The notes below the pieces were generated by a model. That model was not told the DNA's origin. It did not search any database and worked only from the letters and a program-made list of their open reading frames with translations. Positions 1 through 6,560 of a stretch of DNA of 9,417 nt are shown one piece after another. The position numbers and the translations under genes are program-made. The number at the start of each line of letters is the position of its first letter. The stretch's first letter is position 1. This stretch comes from CADEFF01 sp964569315 (GTDB lineage Bacteria > Pseudomonadota > Alphaproteobacteria > Dongiales > Dongiaceae), in the NCBI GenBank assembly GCA_964569315.1, contig CAZMUZ010000136.1, forward strand, positions 1 to 9,417, in the 5' to 3' direction.

Positions 1-806
1 GGCCGCTGTTCCTCGAAGGCGAGGCCGGCGTCGGCAAGACCGAGATCGCCAAGGTGCTGGCCGATACGCTGGGGCGCAGGCTGATCCGGCTGCAATGCTA
101 TGAGGGGCTCGACGTCGCCTCCGCGGCCTATGAGTGGAACTATTCGCGGCAGATGATCGAAATCCGCCTCGCCGAAGCGGCCGGCGGCGCCAATCGCGAC
201 GCGCTGGCGCGGGATATCTATGCCGAGAGCTTCCTCATCAAGCGACCGCTGCTGCAGGCGCTCGAAGCCGATCTCGCCGGCCCGCCGGTGCTGCTGATCG
301 ACGAGCTCGACCGCACCGACGAGCCCTTCGAGGCCTATCTGCTGGAGCTGCTGGCCGACTATCAGGTTACGATTCCCGAGCTCGGCACCATCGCGGCCGC
401 CTCGCCGCCGATCGTCGTCGTCACCTCGAACCGGACGCGCGAGATCCACGACGCCTTGAAGCGGCGGTGCTTCTATTACTGGGTGGACTATCCCTCGGCG
501 GAGCGCGAGATGCAGATCCTGCGGGCGAAGGCGCCGCGAACCGGCGAAGCGCTGGCGCGCCAGGTCGTCGCCTTCGTGCAGAAGCTGCGCGGGCGCGACC
601 TCTTCAAGCTGCCGGGCGTCGCCGAGACCATCGACTGGGCGGATGCGCTGGTGCAGCTCGACAAGGTCGCGCTCGATCCGCAGGCGATCGACGACACGCT
701 CGGCGTGCTCCTGAAATATCAGGACGACATCGCCAAGATCCGCGGCAGCGAGGCAGCCCATCTGCTGGGTCAGGTGAAGGCCGAGCTCGCCGCCGGCGCG
801 CGCTGA
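1..806 (+). CDS. coxD: MoxR-family AAA+ ATPase, CoxD-like (5' truncated)
   Basis: This is an AAA+ ATPase of the MoxR/CoxD type. In carboxidotrophs CoxD is an ATP-dependent chaperone-like factor that helps mature the active-site metal cluster of CO dehydrogenase. The reading frame is already open at base 3, so the true start lies upstream; the GTG at 54 falls after the Walker A loop and cannot be the start. 267 residues are visible, so perhaps 25-35 are missing. Walker A (GEAGVGKT) is at bases 18-41, Walker B (LLIDELD) has its Asp at 300 and Glu at 303, and the sensor-1 Asn is at 429 (TSNRTRE). It is followed by ALKRRCFYYWVDYP, the arginine-finger region with a sequence style typical of CoxD. 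The VWA gene follows after 4 bases, the usual ATPase-VWA partnership. The coxD symbol rests on the ATPase-VWA-XdhC context; the substrate enzyme is not visible and could be another Mo hydroxylase. Confidence 0.9.
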   Translation, partial: PLFLEGEAGVGKTEIAKVLADTLGRRLIRLQCYEGLDVASAAYEWNYSRQMIEIRLAEAAGGANRDALARDIYAESFLIKRPLLQALEADLAGPPVLLIDELDRTDEPFEAYLLELLADYQVTIPELGTIAAASPPIVVVTSNRTREIHDALKRRCFYYWVDYPSAEREMQILRAKAPRTGEALARQVVAFVQKLRGRDLFKLPGVAETIDWADALVQLDKVALDPQAIDDTLGVLLKYQDDIAKIRGSEAAHLLGQVKAELAAGAR

Positions 807-810
807 ACCC

Positions 811-2082
811 GTGACGGGCGCTCCTCCCCGCTCCGCCGAGCCCGGCGAGCCCGGCGAGCCGCAGGCAAGCCGCCTTGCCGACAACCTCATGTATTTCGCG
901 CGGACCCTGCGCGCGGCGGGATTGCCGATCGGCCCCGGCCGCGTGATCGACGCGTTGAAGGCGGTCGAAGCGGTCGGCGTCGGTACGCGCGACGATCTCT
1001 ACTGGACGCTTCACGCGGTCTTCGTGAACCGGCGCGAGCAGCAGCCGATCTTCGATCAGGCCTTTCACATCTTCTGGCGAAACCCGCAACTCCTGCAGAA
1101 GATGCTGATGGCAATGCTACCCTCGATCGATGCCGGCGGTGCCACGGAGGAAGAGCGCGAGCCCATGCTGCGCCGCCTCGCCGAAGCCTTTTCGGCGGAA
1201 CGCGATGGCGCGGGCGACGGTCGCGAAAGCGAGGAAGAGGAGATCGAGTTCGACGCGGCGATGACCTACTCGGCGCGCGAGCTGCTGCAGAAGACCGATT
1301 TCGAATCCATGTCCAATGCGGAGGTCGAGGCGGCGAAGCGGATGATCGCCGCCATGCGCCTGCCGATCATGACGGTCCGAACCCGCCGTTACGCGACCGA
1401 CCGGAATGGCCGCCGGATCGATCTCCGCGCGACCATGCGGGCGCAACTTCGCAGCGGCGGCGCGATTCCGCTCCGCTACCGCAAGCAGCAGCGGCGCCAT
1501 CCGCCGCTGGTCGTGCTCTGCGACATCTCAGGCTCGATGGGCCGTTATTCGCGGCTGCTGCTCCATTTCATGCATGCGATCACCAACGACCGCGATCGCG
1601 TGCACAGCTTCCTCTTCGGCACGCGCCTCACCAACATCACGCGGCATCTCCGGCAGCGCGACGTCGACCTCGCCCTCGCCAGGGTCGCGGCCAAGGTCGA
1701 GGACTGGTCCGGGGGCACGCGCATCGGGGCGTGCCTCGCGGCGTTCAATGCCCACTGGTCGCGCCGCGTCCTCGGACAGGGCGCGGTGGTGCTGCTCATT
1801 ACCGACGGGCTCGATCGGGAGGGCGGCGAGGGCCTCGACCGCGAGATGGAGCGCCTGCACAAATCCTGCCGGCGCCTCATCTGGCTCAATCCCCTGCTCC
1901 GCTTCGAAGGCTACGAGCCGAAGGCGCAGGGCGCGCGGGCCATCCTGCCGCATGTGGACGATTTCCGGACCGTCCACAATCTCGACAGCCTGGATGCGCT
2001 CGGTCGCATCCTCTCCCGCCCCGGCCAGCGCCGCCTCGAGGCGCAGCGCAGCTATCGCGCGGTTATCGCAGGGCGCGGCTGA
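811..2082 (+). CDS. coxE: von Willebrand A domain protein, CoxE-like
   Basis: This is a 423-residue protein of the VWA_CoxE family, the partner of CoxD-type AAA+ ATPases. In CO dehydrogenase systems CoxE takes part in post-translational assembly of the active site. A full metal-ion-dependent adhesion site is visible: DISGS at residues 238-242, Thr303 in GGTRIG, and Asp332 in TDGLD. This suggests that it binds a divalent cation and docks to a protein partner. The N-terminal half is helical, with an acidic stretch near residues 112-150 rich in Glu and Asp. The GTG start at 811 is chosen because it lies 4 bases after the ATPase stop and keeps the LADNLMYFARTLR segment, which looks conserved. There is no clear Shine-Dalgarno sequence, so translation is probably coupled. 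ATG 889 is the next alternative and would cut into that segment. Cytoplasmic; no signal peptide or membrane helix is seen. Confidence 0.88.
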   Translation: MTGAPPRSAEPGEPGEPQASRLADNLMYFARTLRAAGLPIGPGRVIDALKAVEAVGVGTRDDLYWTLHAVFVNRREQQPIFDQAFHIFWRNPQLLQKMLMAMLPSIDAGGATEEEREPMLRRLAEAFSAERDGAGDGRESEEEEIEFDAAMTYSARELLQKTDFESMSNAEVEAAKRMIAAMRLPIMTVRTRRYATDRNGRRIDLRATMRAQLRSGGAIPLRYRKQQRRHPPLVVLCDISGSMGRYSRLLLHFMHAITNDRDRVHSFLFGTRLTNITRHLRQRDVDLALARVAAKVEDWSGGTRIGACLAAFNAHWSRRVLGQGAVVLLITDGLDREGGEGLDREMERLHKSCRRLIWLNPLLRFEGYEPKAQGARAILPHVDDFRTVHNLDSLDALGRILSRPGQRRLEAQRSYRAVIAGRG

Positions 2083-2094
2083 AGCTCGTTGGTG

Positions 2095-2100
2095 TATAAT
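2095..2100 (+). promoter_or_regulatory. possible -10 element (TATAAT) in the coxE-xdhC gap
   Basis: A perfect TATAAT hexamer stands out in otherwise extremely GC-rich DNA, 13 bases after the VWA stop codon and 111 bases before the chosen XdhC start. No convincing -35 hexamer lies 16-18 bases upstream, and the extended -10 TG is out of place by one base. It could start a second transcript covering the XdhC-to-SufU genes, or be chance. Confidence 0.25.
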
Positions 2101-2110
2101 AGGCGGCAGC

Positions 2111-2157
2111 CGGCGATGACCGATGTCGCCGGCGATCGGCGATGACCCATGTCGCCG
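2111..2157 (+). repeat. tandem 21-bp direct repeat, each copy an imperfect hairpin
   Basis: Two copies of a 21-base unit occupy 2111-2131 and 2137-2157, separated by 5 bases (period 26), and differ at one position (CGATGT versus CCATGT). Each copy begins CGGCGATGACC and ends ATGTCGCCG; the GGCGA and TCGCC ends are complementary, so each could fold into a small hairpin. The repeat lies between the possible -10 element and the first XdhC gene. It might be a paired binding site for a regulator, a leader-RNA structure, or a small local duplication. Confidence 0.75.
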
Positions 2158-2198
2158 CGGCTCTGTCGCCAGAGCCCTTCTTCATCGGCGGATCGATC

Positions 2199-2203
2199 GG
2201 GAG
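2199..2203 (+). promoter_or_regulatory. ribosome binding site deciding the XdhC N-domain start
   Basis: GGGAG lies 7 bases before the ATG at 2211. The frame is open upstream to an ATG at 2142, but that codon is inside the direct repeat and lacks a comparable Shine-Dalgarno sequence. This site therefore decides in favour of 2211. Confidence 0.65.
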
Positions 2204-2210
2204 CATCGCG

Positions 2211-2534
2211 ATGGATGCGAGCGAACAGGATGTGCTGCAGCAGGCCCTGGCCTGGCGCGGCGAGGGCCGCAAGGTCGCCATCGCCACGGTGATCGCCACC
2301 TGGGGCTCCTCGCCCCGTCCCGTCGGCAGCCAGCTCGCCGTGAACGAGGAGGGCGCCATGGTCGGCTCCGTCTCCGGCGGTTGCATCGAAGGCGCCGTCG
2401 TGCGCGAGGCGCAGGAGATCATGGCCGGCGCCAGGCCCCGGCTGCTCGATTTCGGCGTCACCAACGAGCAGGCCTGGGAAGTCGGGCTCGCCTGCGGCGG
2501 CAAGCTCGAGGTCTATGTCGAGGCGGTGGAATGA
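2211..2534 (+). CDS. XdhC/CoxI N-terminal domain protein (stand-alone)
   Basis: This 107-residue protein is only the N-terminal domain of the XdhC/CoxI/CoxF family. XdhC binds the molybdenum cofactor, supports its sulfuration and passes it to xanthine dehydrogenase-type apoenzymes. Family signatures are visible: GSSPRPVGS at residues 32-40, VGSVSGGCIEG at 51-61 with Cys58, and VGLACGGKLEVYVE near the C terminus with Cys95. The start at 2211 is chosen for its GGGAG site; starting at 2142 would add 23 residues (MTHVAAALSPEP...) encoded partly by the direct repeat, with no family resemblance that I can see. The stop overlaps the start of the next gene (ATGA), and that gene encodes the matching C-terminal domain, so the two chains probably form one functional XdhC. 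It is neither a frameshift nor a remnant, because each half has its own start and Shine-Dalgarno sequence. Confidence 0.87.
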   Translation: MDASEQDVLQQALAWRGEGRKVAIATVIATWGSSPRPVGSQLAVNEEGAMVGSVSGGCIEGAVVREAQEIMAGARPRLLDFGVTNEQAWEVGLACGGKLEVYVEAVE

Positions 2535-3250
2535 AGGCCGAGCTGCTGCGGCGGCTCGTCGCCGATCGGGCGGCACGACGGCCCGCCGCTCTCGTCACCG
2601 ATCTCGATAGCGGGTTTCAGGCCTTGATCCATGACGAGGGCGTCGCGGGCGCGCTGGCGCTCGATGACGCGGCACTCGCCGCCGGCCGGGCGGCGCTTGC
2701 AGCCGATCGCAGCGGCCTCCTGCCCCTCTCCGGCCGCCGGCTCTTTCTTCAGGCCGTCGTTCCCCCGCCGCGGCTCATCCTGGTCGGCGCGGTCCATATC
2801 GCCCAGGCGCTGGCGCCGATGGCGGCGCTCGCGGGCTATGGCGTGACCGTCGTCGATCCGCGCCGCTCCTTCGCGACCGATGCGCGGTTTCCGGCCCTCG
2901 AGCTCACGACCGAATGGCCGGACGAAGCGCTCGCCCGTCTCGCGCCCGATGCGCGCACGGCCATCGTCACCCTGACGCACGACCCGAAGCTCGACGATGC
3001 CGCGCTCGGCATCGCGCTCAATTCTCCCGCCTTCTATATCGGCTCCCTCGGCAGCCGGAAGACCCATGCGGCCCGGCTGAAGCGCCTGACCGAGGCGGGG
3101 TTCAGCGACGCGGCGCTCGCCCGCATCCATGGGCCCGTCGGGATCGCGATCGGCGCGCTCTCGCCGGCCGAGATCGCCCTTTCCGTGCTGGCGCAGATCA
3201 CCGCCGTTCGCCGCGCCGGCAGCAAGCCCGGCGAGGAACGCGCGGCATGA
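2531..3250 (+). CDS. XdhC/CoxF-family protein, Rossmann C-terminal domain
   Basis: This 239-residue protein carries the C-terminal XdhC domain, a Rossmann-like fold proposed to take part in Mo-cofactor binding and sulfuration. After a short N-terminal region (about residues 1-78) comes RLILVGAVHIAQAL (81-94) in the place of the dinucleotide-fold loop, then VTVVDPRRSFA (105-115), YIGSLGSRKT (169-178) and HGPVGIAIGALSPAEIALSVLAQI (roughly 200-223), which match the family's conserved C-terminal motifs. The loop reads GAVHIA rather than the more usual GAGHVG, a variation within the family. The start ATG at 2531 overlaps the upstream stop (ATGA) and has GAGG at 2520-2523, 7 bases upstream. The open frame extends back to 2123, but that part is an out-of-frame shadow of the preceding gene. 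Product acts in the cytoplasm. Confidence 0.88.
   Translation: MKAELLRRLVADRAARRPAALVTDLDSGFQALIHDEGVAGALALDDAALAAGRAALAADRSGLLPLSGRRLFLQAVVPPPRLILVGAVHIAQALAPMAALAGYGVTVVDPRRSFATDARFPALELTTEWPDEALARLAPDARTAIVTLTHDPKLDDAALGIALNSPAFYIGSLGSRKTHAARLKRLTEAGFSDAALARIHGPVGIAIGALSPAEIALSVLAQITAVRRAGSKPGEERAA
3233..3238 (+). promoter_or_regulatory. ribosome binding site of the MPT-binding/MocA fusion gene
   Basis: GAGGAA lies inside the end of the second XdhC gene, 8 bases before the ATG at 3247. It supports 3247 over upstream positions in the same open frame, which runs back to 2914 as a shadow of the XdhC gene. Confidence 0.65.
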
Positions 3251-4893
3251 TTTTCACGACAGTCGCGCCGGAGGAGGCCGAGAATGCGTTGCTCGCCCAC
3301 AGCGTGCGGCGCGGCAAGCTCGTCTTCAAGAAGGGCCGGCGGCTGTCTGCGACCGATCTCGAGGCGCTGCGCGAGGCCGGCGTGGACCGCATCGCCGTGG
3401 CGAAGCTGGAGCCGACGGATATCGGCGAGGACGAGGCGGCGCAGCGCATCGCCGCGGCGCTCGCCGGCGAGCATCTCACGGCGGCAGCGCCCTTTACCGG
3501 TCGCGCCAATCTGATCGCGGACCGCGCGGGCGTGCTGCAGCTCGATCGCGACCGCCTGGACCGGCTCAATCTGGTCGACGAAGCCGTCACGGTGGCGACG
3601 CTCCCGCCCTATGACGCGGTCGAGCCCGGCCAGATGGTCGCGACGGTGAAGATCATCCCCTTCGCCGTCTCGACCGAGATTCTCGAACGCTGCCTCAGGC
3701 TCGCCGCCGAGGGCGGACCGCTGCTCCGCCTGGCGCCGTTCCGGGCACAGCCGGTGGCGTTGATCCAGACGCGGCTTCCGGGCCTCAAGGAGACCATCCT
3801 CGACAAGACCGCGCAGATCATGAATAGCCGTTTGCAGGCGCTCGGTGTCGAATTGCCGCCCGAGACGCGGTGCGATCATGCCGAGGGGCCGCTGGCGGAC
3901 GCGATCCGCAATGCCCTGGCGGGGGGCGCCGAGCTGGTGCTGATCACCGGCGCCTCGGCGATCACCGACCGGCGCGACGTGGTGCCGGCGGCGATCGCAG
4001 CCGCGGGCGGCCGGATCGATCATTTCGGCATGCCGGTCGATCCGGGGAACCTGCTTCTGCTCGCCCATATCGGCGAGCGGCCGGTGCTAGGCCTCCCAGG
4101 CTGCGTCCGCTCGCCCAAATTCAACGGATTCGACTGGGTTTTGCAGCGCCTCGTGGCGGACCTGCCCGTCAGCGGCCGCGACATCATGCTGATGGGTGCC
4201 GGCGGCCTCCTGAAGGAGATTCCGACGCGGCCGCAGCCGCGCACCGGCGAAACGCCCCGCGCCAGCGGTTCGCCGCGGGAGCCGCGGATCGCCGCCGTCG
4301 TCCTCGCGGCCGGGCGCTCGACGCGGATGGGTCAGGCGAACAAGCTGCTTGCCGAGCTCGATCGCAAGCCGCTCGTGGCCCATGCCGTCGATACGGCGCT
4401 TGCCGCCCGCATCGCCAGGGTGGTGGTCGTCACCGGCCATGAGTCCGATCGCGTGCGTGCCGCGCTCGCCGGCCGCGACGTCCAGTTCGTCCACAATCCG
4501 GATTTCGGATCCGGCATCAGCGGCTCGCTCGCGCGCGGCCTTGCGGCACTCGCCGATGCGGATATCGACGGCGCCGTCGTGCTGCTCGGCGACATGCCGC
4601 GCATCGGCAAGGGCGTCATCGACCGCCTGCTGGCGGCGTTCAACCCGATCGAAGGCCGCGCCATCTGCGTTCCGACCTATAAGGGCAAACGCGGCAACCC
4701 GGTGCTGTGGGACCGGCGGTTCTTCGCCGAGATGAGCGACCTCAAGGGCGATGTCGGCGCGCGCCACCTGATCGGGGATCACGCCGATCTGGCGGCGGAG
4801 GTGGCGATGCCGGACGAATCCGTTCTCGTCGATGTGGATACGCCCCAGGCGCTGGACGAGGTGCGCCGCGCGAACAGCGGCAAGACCGCATGA
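3247..4893 (+). CDS. molybdopterin-binding domain / MocA-like cytidylyltransferase fusion
   Basis: This 548-residue two-domain protein would activate the molybdenum cofactor for a hydroxylase. Residues 1 to about 325 are a MoeA/MogA-related molybdopterin-binding region; the core includes LITGASAITDRRDV (TGAS at 234-237) and MPVDPGN (VDPGN 264-268). A Pro/Arg/Gly-rich linker (about 325-345) leads to a MobA/MocA-type nucleotidyltransferase domain (about 347-548). That domain has LAAGRSTRMG (353-362), Lys366, LGDMP (447-451) with metal-binding Asp449, KRGNPVLW, GDVGARHLI and a terminal VDVDTPQAL. The LAAG form of the first motif, instead of MobA's LAGG, is the MocA pattern that favours CTP, so the likely product is molybdopterin cytosine dinucleotide, the cofactor form of bacterial xanthine-oxidase-family enzymes. 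This fusion architecture is a known one, often annotated as molybdopterin-binding/glycosyltransferase family 2. The start overlaps the preceding stop (ATGA). CTP specificity is inferred. Confidence 0.9.
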   Translation: MIFTTVAPEEAENALLAHSVRRGKLVFKKGRRLSATDLEALREAGVDRIAVAKLEPTDIGEDEAAQRIAAALAGEHLTAAAPFTGRANLIADRAGVLQLDRDRLDRLNLVDEAVTVATLPPYDAVEPGQMVATVKIIPFAVSTEILERCLRLAAEGGPLLRLAPFRAQPVALIQTRLPGLKETILDKTAQIMNSRLQALGVELPPETRCDHAEGPLADAIRNALAGGAELVLITGASAITDRRDVVPAAIAAAGGRIDHFGMPVDPGNLLLLAHIGERPVLGLPGCVRSPKFNGFDWVLQRLVADLPVSGRDIMLMGAGGLLKEIPTRPQPRTGETPRASGSPREPRIAAVVLAAGRSTRMGQANKLLAELDRKPLVAHAVDTALAARIARVVVVTGHESDRVRAALAGRDVQFVHNPDFGSGISGSLARGLAALADADIDGAVVLLGDMPRIGKGVIDRLLAAFNPIEGRAICVPTYKGKRGNPVLWDRRFFAEMSDLKGDVGARHLIGDHADLAAEVAMPDESVLVDVDTPQALDEVRRANSGKTA

Positions 4894-6125
4894 AGCCGAG
4901 GAAGCCTTTCGACCCGGCGGCCTGCCGCGAGGAGTTTCCGCTGCTGGCCGATCCGCCAGGCGGCAAGCCGATGCATTATCTCGACAGCGCCGCCACGGCC
5001 CAGACCGTGGCCGCAGCGCTGCGCGCCGTACGCCGGCACGAAACCATGACGCGCGCGAACGTGTTGCGCGGCGTGCACTTCCTCGCCGAAGCCGCGACCG
5101 ACGCCTACGACCAGGCGCGCCGCGCAGTCGCTGCCTATCTCGGCGTCGCCGATGCCGAGGAGGTGATCTTCACCGGCGGCACCACCGGTTCGATCAACCT
5201 GCTGGCCCATAGCTTCGGCAGCCTGCTGGCGGAGGGCGACGAGATCCTGGTGAGCGAGCTCGAGCATCACAGCAACATCGTGCCCTGGCAGATGCTCGCC
5301 GAGCGGCGCGGCATTCGCCTCAGGGTGTTGCCGGTCACCGAGGACGGGCGGCTCGATCTCGACCGGCTGCCGGCGCATCTCACCGCGCGCTGCAAGCTGG
5401 TCGCCCTCACCCATGCCTCGAACGTCACGGGCGCCCTCACCGATGTCGGCCGCGTCGTCGAAGCCGCCCGCGCGGTCGGCGCGAAGCTGTTCCTCGACGG
5501 GGCGCAGCGCGCGCCGCAAGGCCCGCTCGACCTGCCCGCGCTCGGCATCGATTTCTACGCCTTCTCCAGCCACAAGCTCTATGGCCCGACCGGCGTCGGC
5601 GTGCTCTGGGGGCGCCGGGCGCTGCTGGAGGCGATGCCGCCCTTCATGGGCGGCGGCGGCATGATCGAACAAGTGAGCTTCGCCGGCACGCGCTATGCCG
5701 GCATTCCCCGCCGCTTCGAGGCCGGCACGCCGCCTATCGCCGAGGCGATCGGGCTCGGCGCCGCCGTCGGCTGGGCGGGCGGACTCGACTGGGCCGGTGC
5801 TACGGCGCACGAGGCACGCCTCACCGGCCGCATCCTCGACGGGCTCGCCGGCATCAGGGGCGCAAAGGTGATCGGTCCCGCAGGGCTGCAGAACCGGCTC
5901 GGCGTCGTCGCCTTCACGATCGACGGGCTGCACCCGCACGATGTCTGCCAATGGCTCGATCGCCGCAATGTCGCGCTGCGCGGCGGGCATCATTGCGCGC
6001 AGCCGCTGATGGACCGGTTCGGCGTCGCCGGCACCACCCGCGCCAGCATCGCGCCCTATAATTCGGATGCGGACGTGGATGCGCTGCTCGCCGGGCTCGA
6101 CGAGGCGGTCGCCAGGCTCGCATGA
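4890..6125 (+). CDS. SufS-type (group II) cysteine desulfurase
   Basis: This is a 411-residue PLP-dependent enzyme that would remove sulfur from L-cysteine and carry it as a persulfide. Its length fits SufS (about 406). PLP-site features: ELEHHSNIVPW with His126/127, LDGAQ with Asp203 (PLP ring nitrogen), and SSHKLYGPTGVG with Lys229 as the Schiff-base lysine. The mobile active-site cysteine is Cys369 in RGGHHCAQP, the short-loop form that defines group II (SufS/CsdA) rather than IscS/NifS. It overlaps the fusion gene by ATGA and overlaps the SufU-like gene in the same way, so it is translated as part of the operon. No sufB, sufC, sufD or sufE is present in the window. Context suggests sulfur donation to the Mo cofactor through XdhC, as reported for NifS4 of Rhodobacter capsulatus, but a general Fe-S role cannot be excluded. 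Confidence 0.9.
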   Translation: MKPRKPFDPAACREEFPLLADPPGGKPMHYLDSAATAQTVAAALRAVRRHETMTRANVLRGVHFLAEAATDAYDQARRAVAAYLGVADAEEVIFTGGTTGSINLLAHSFGSLLAEGDEILVSELEHHSNIVPWQMLAERRGIRLRVLPVTEDGRLDLDRLPAHLTARCKLVALTHASNVTGALTDVGRVVEAARAVGAKLFLDGAQRAPQGPLDLPALGIDFYAFSSHKLYGPTGVGVLWGRRALLEAMPPFMGGGGMIEQVSFAGTRYAGIPRRFEAGTPPIAEAIGLGAAVGWAGGLDWAGATAHEARLTGRILDGLAGIRGAKVIGPAGLQNRLGVVAFTIDGLHPHDVCQWLDRRNVALRGGHHCAQPLMDRFGVAGTTRASIAPYNSDADVDALLAGLDEAVARLA

Positions 6126-6553
6126 GCGACGAGCTCTACCACCGGAAGCTCGTCGCCCGGGCGCGCGGCGCCGTCGGCAAGGGCAAGCTCGACGCCCCCG
6201 ACGGGCGCGCCACGATCGACAATCCGCTCTGCGGCGACCGGGTCACAATGGAGGTGAAGCTCGCGGACGGGCGCCTCGCCGCGGTCGCGCACCAGACCCG
6301 CGGCTGCCTGCTCTGCGAGGCCGCTGCCGCCCTCATCGGCGCCGAGGCCGTCGGCGAACGGCTTTCCGACATCGATACCGCGGTCGCGGCGGCGAAATCG
6401 GTGGTGGAAGGCGCCCCCGCCCCGGCCGGCCGCTGGTCTGCGCTCGAGGAGTTCGGCCCGGTGCGCGCGGCGAAGAGCCGGCGCGACTGCGTGCTGCTGC
6501 CTTTCCGCGCGCTGGCGGAGGCCATCGCAGCCGCGCGCGGCAAGGTCGGCTGA
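6122..6553 (+). CDS. SufU-type scaffold / sulfurtransferase
   Basis: This 143-residue protein of the IscU/NifU-N superfamily would accept sulfur from the adjacent SufS-like enzyme. The expected metal-binding set is intact: Cys37 and Asp39 in NPLCGD, Cys62 in TRGC, and Cys123 in RRDC. The 61-residue spacing between Cys62 and Cys123 matches SufU (62 in Bacillus subtilis, as I recall) and not IscU (about 43), because SufU carries an insert; here it includes RWSALEEFGPVRAAKSR. In Firmicutes SufU is a zinc-dependent sulfur acceptor for SufS. An additional Cys65 makes a CLLC motif where typical SufU has an Ile/Ser/Ala-rich segment. It starts by ATGA overlap and ends the operon, 7 bases from a convergent gene. 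A role in sulfur relay to the Mo cofactor is inferred. Confidence 0.85.
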   Translation: MSDELYHRKLVARARGAVGKGKLDAPDGRATIDNPLCGDRVTMEVKLADGRLAAVAHQTRGCLLCEAAAALIGAEAVGERLSDIDTAVAAAKSVVEGAPAPAGRWSALEEFGPVRAAKSRRDCVLLPFRALAEAIAAARGKVG

Positions 6554-6560
6554 CGGGGCG

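Noticed and set aside
2142..2210. 23-residue N-terminal extension of the XdhC N-domain gene from ATG 2142
   Set aside because: The ATG lies inside the direct repeat, the encoded residues show no family resemblance, and ATG 2211 has GGGAG at the right distance.
2094..3250. Frameshift or pseudogene in xdhC explaining its two-part form
   Set aside because: Each half has its own Shine-Dalgarno sequence and complete domain, and the ATGA overlap is the same arrangement as the next three junctions of the operon.
4779..5993. 404-codon minus-strand frame opposite the cysteine desulfurase
   Set aside because: It is a shadow of a well-supported plus-strand gene whose catalytic motifs are all intact.
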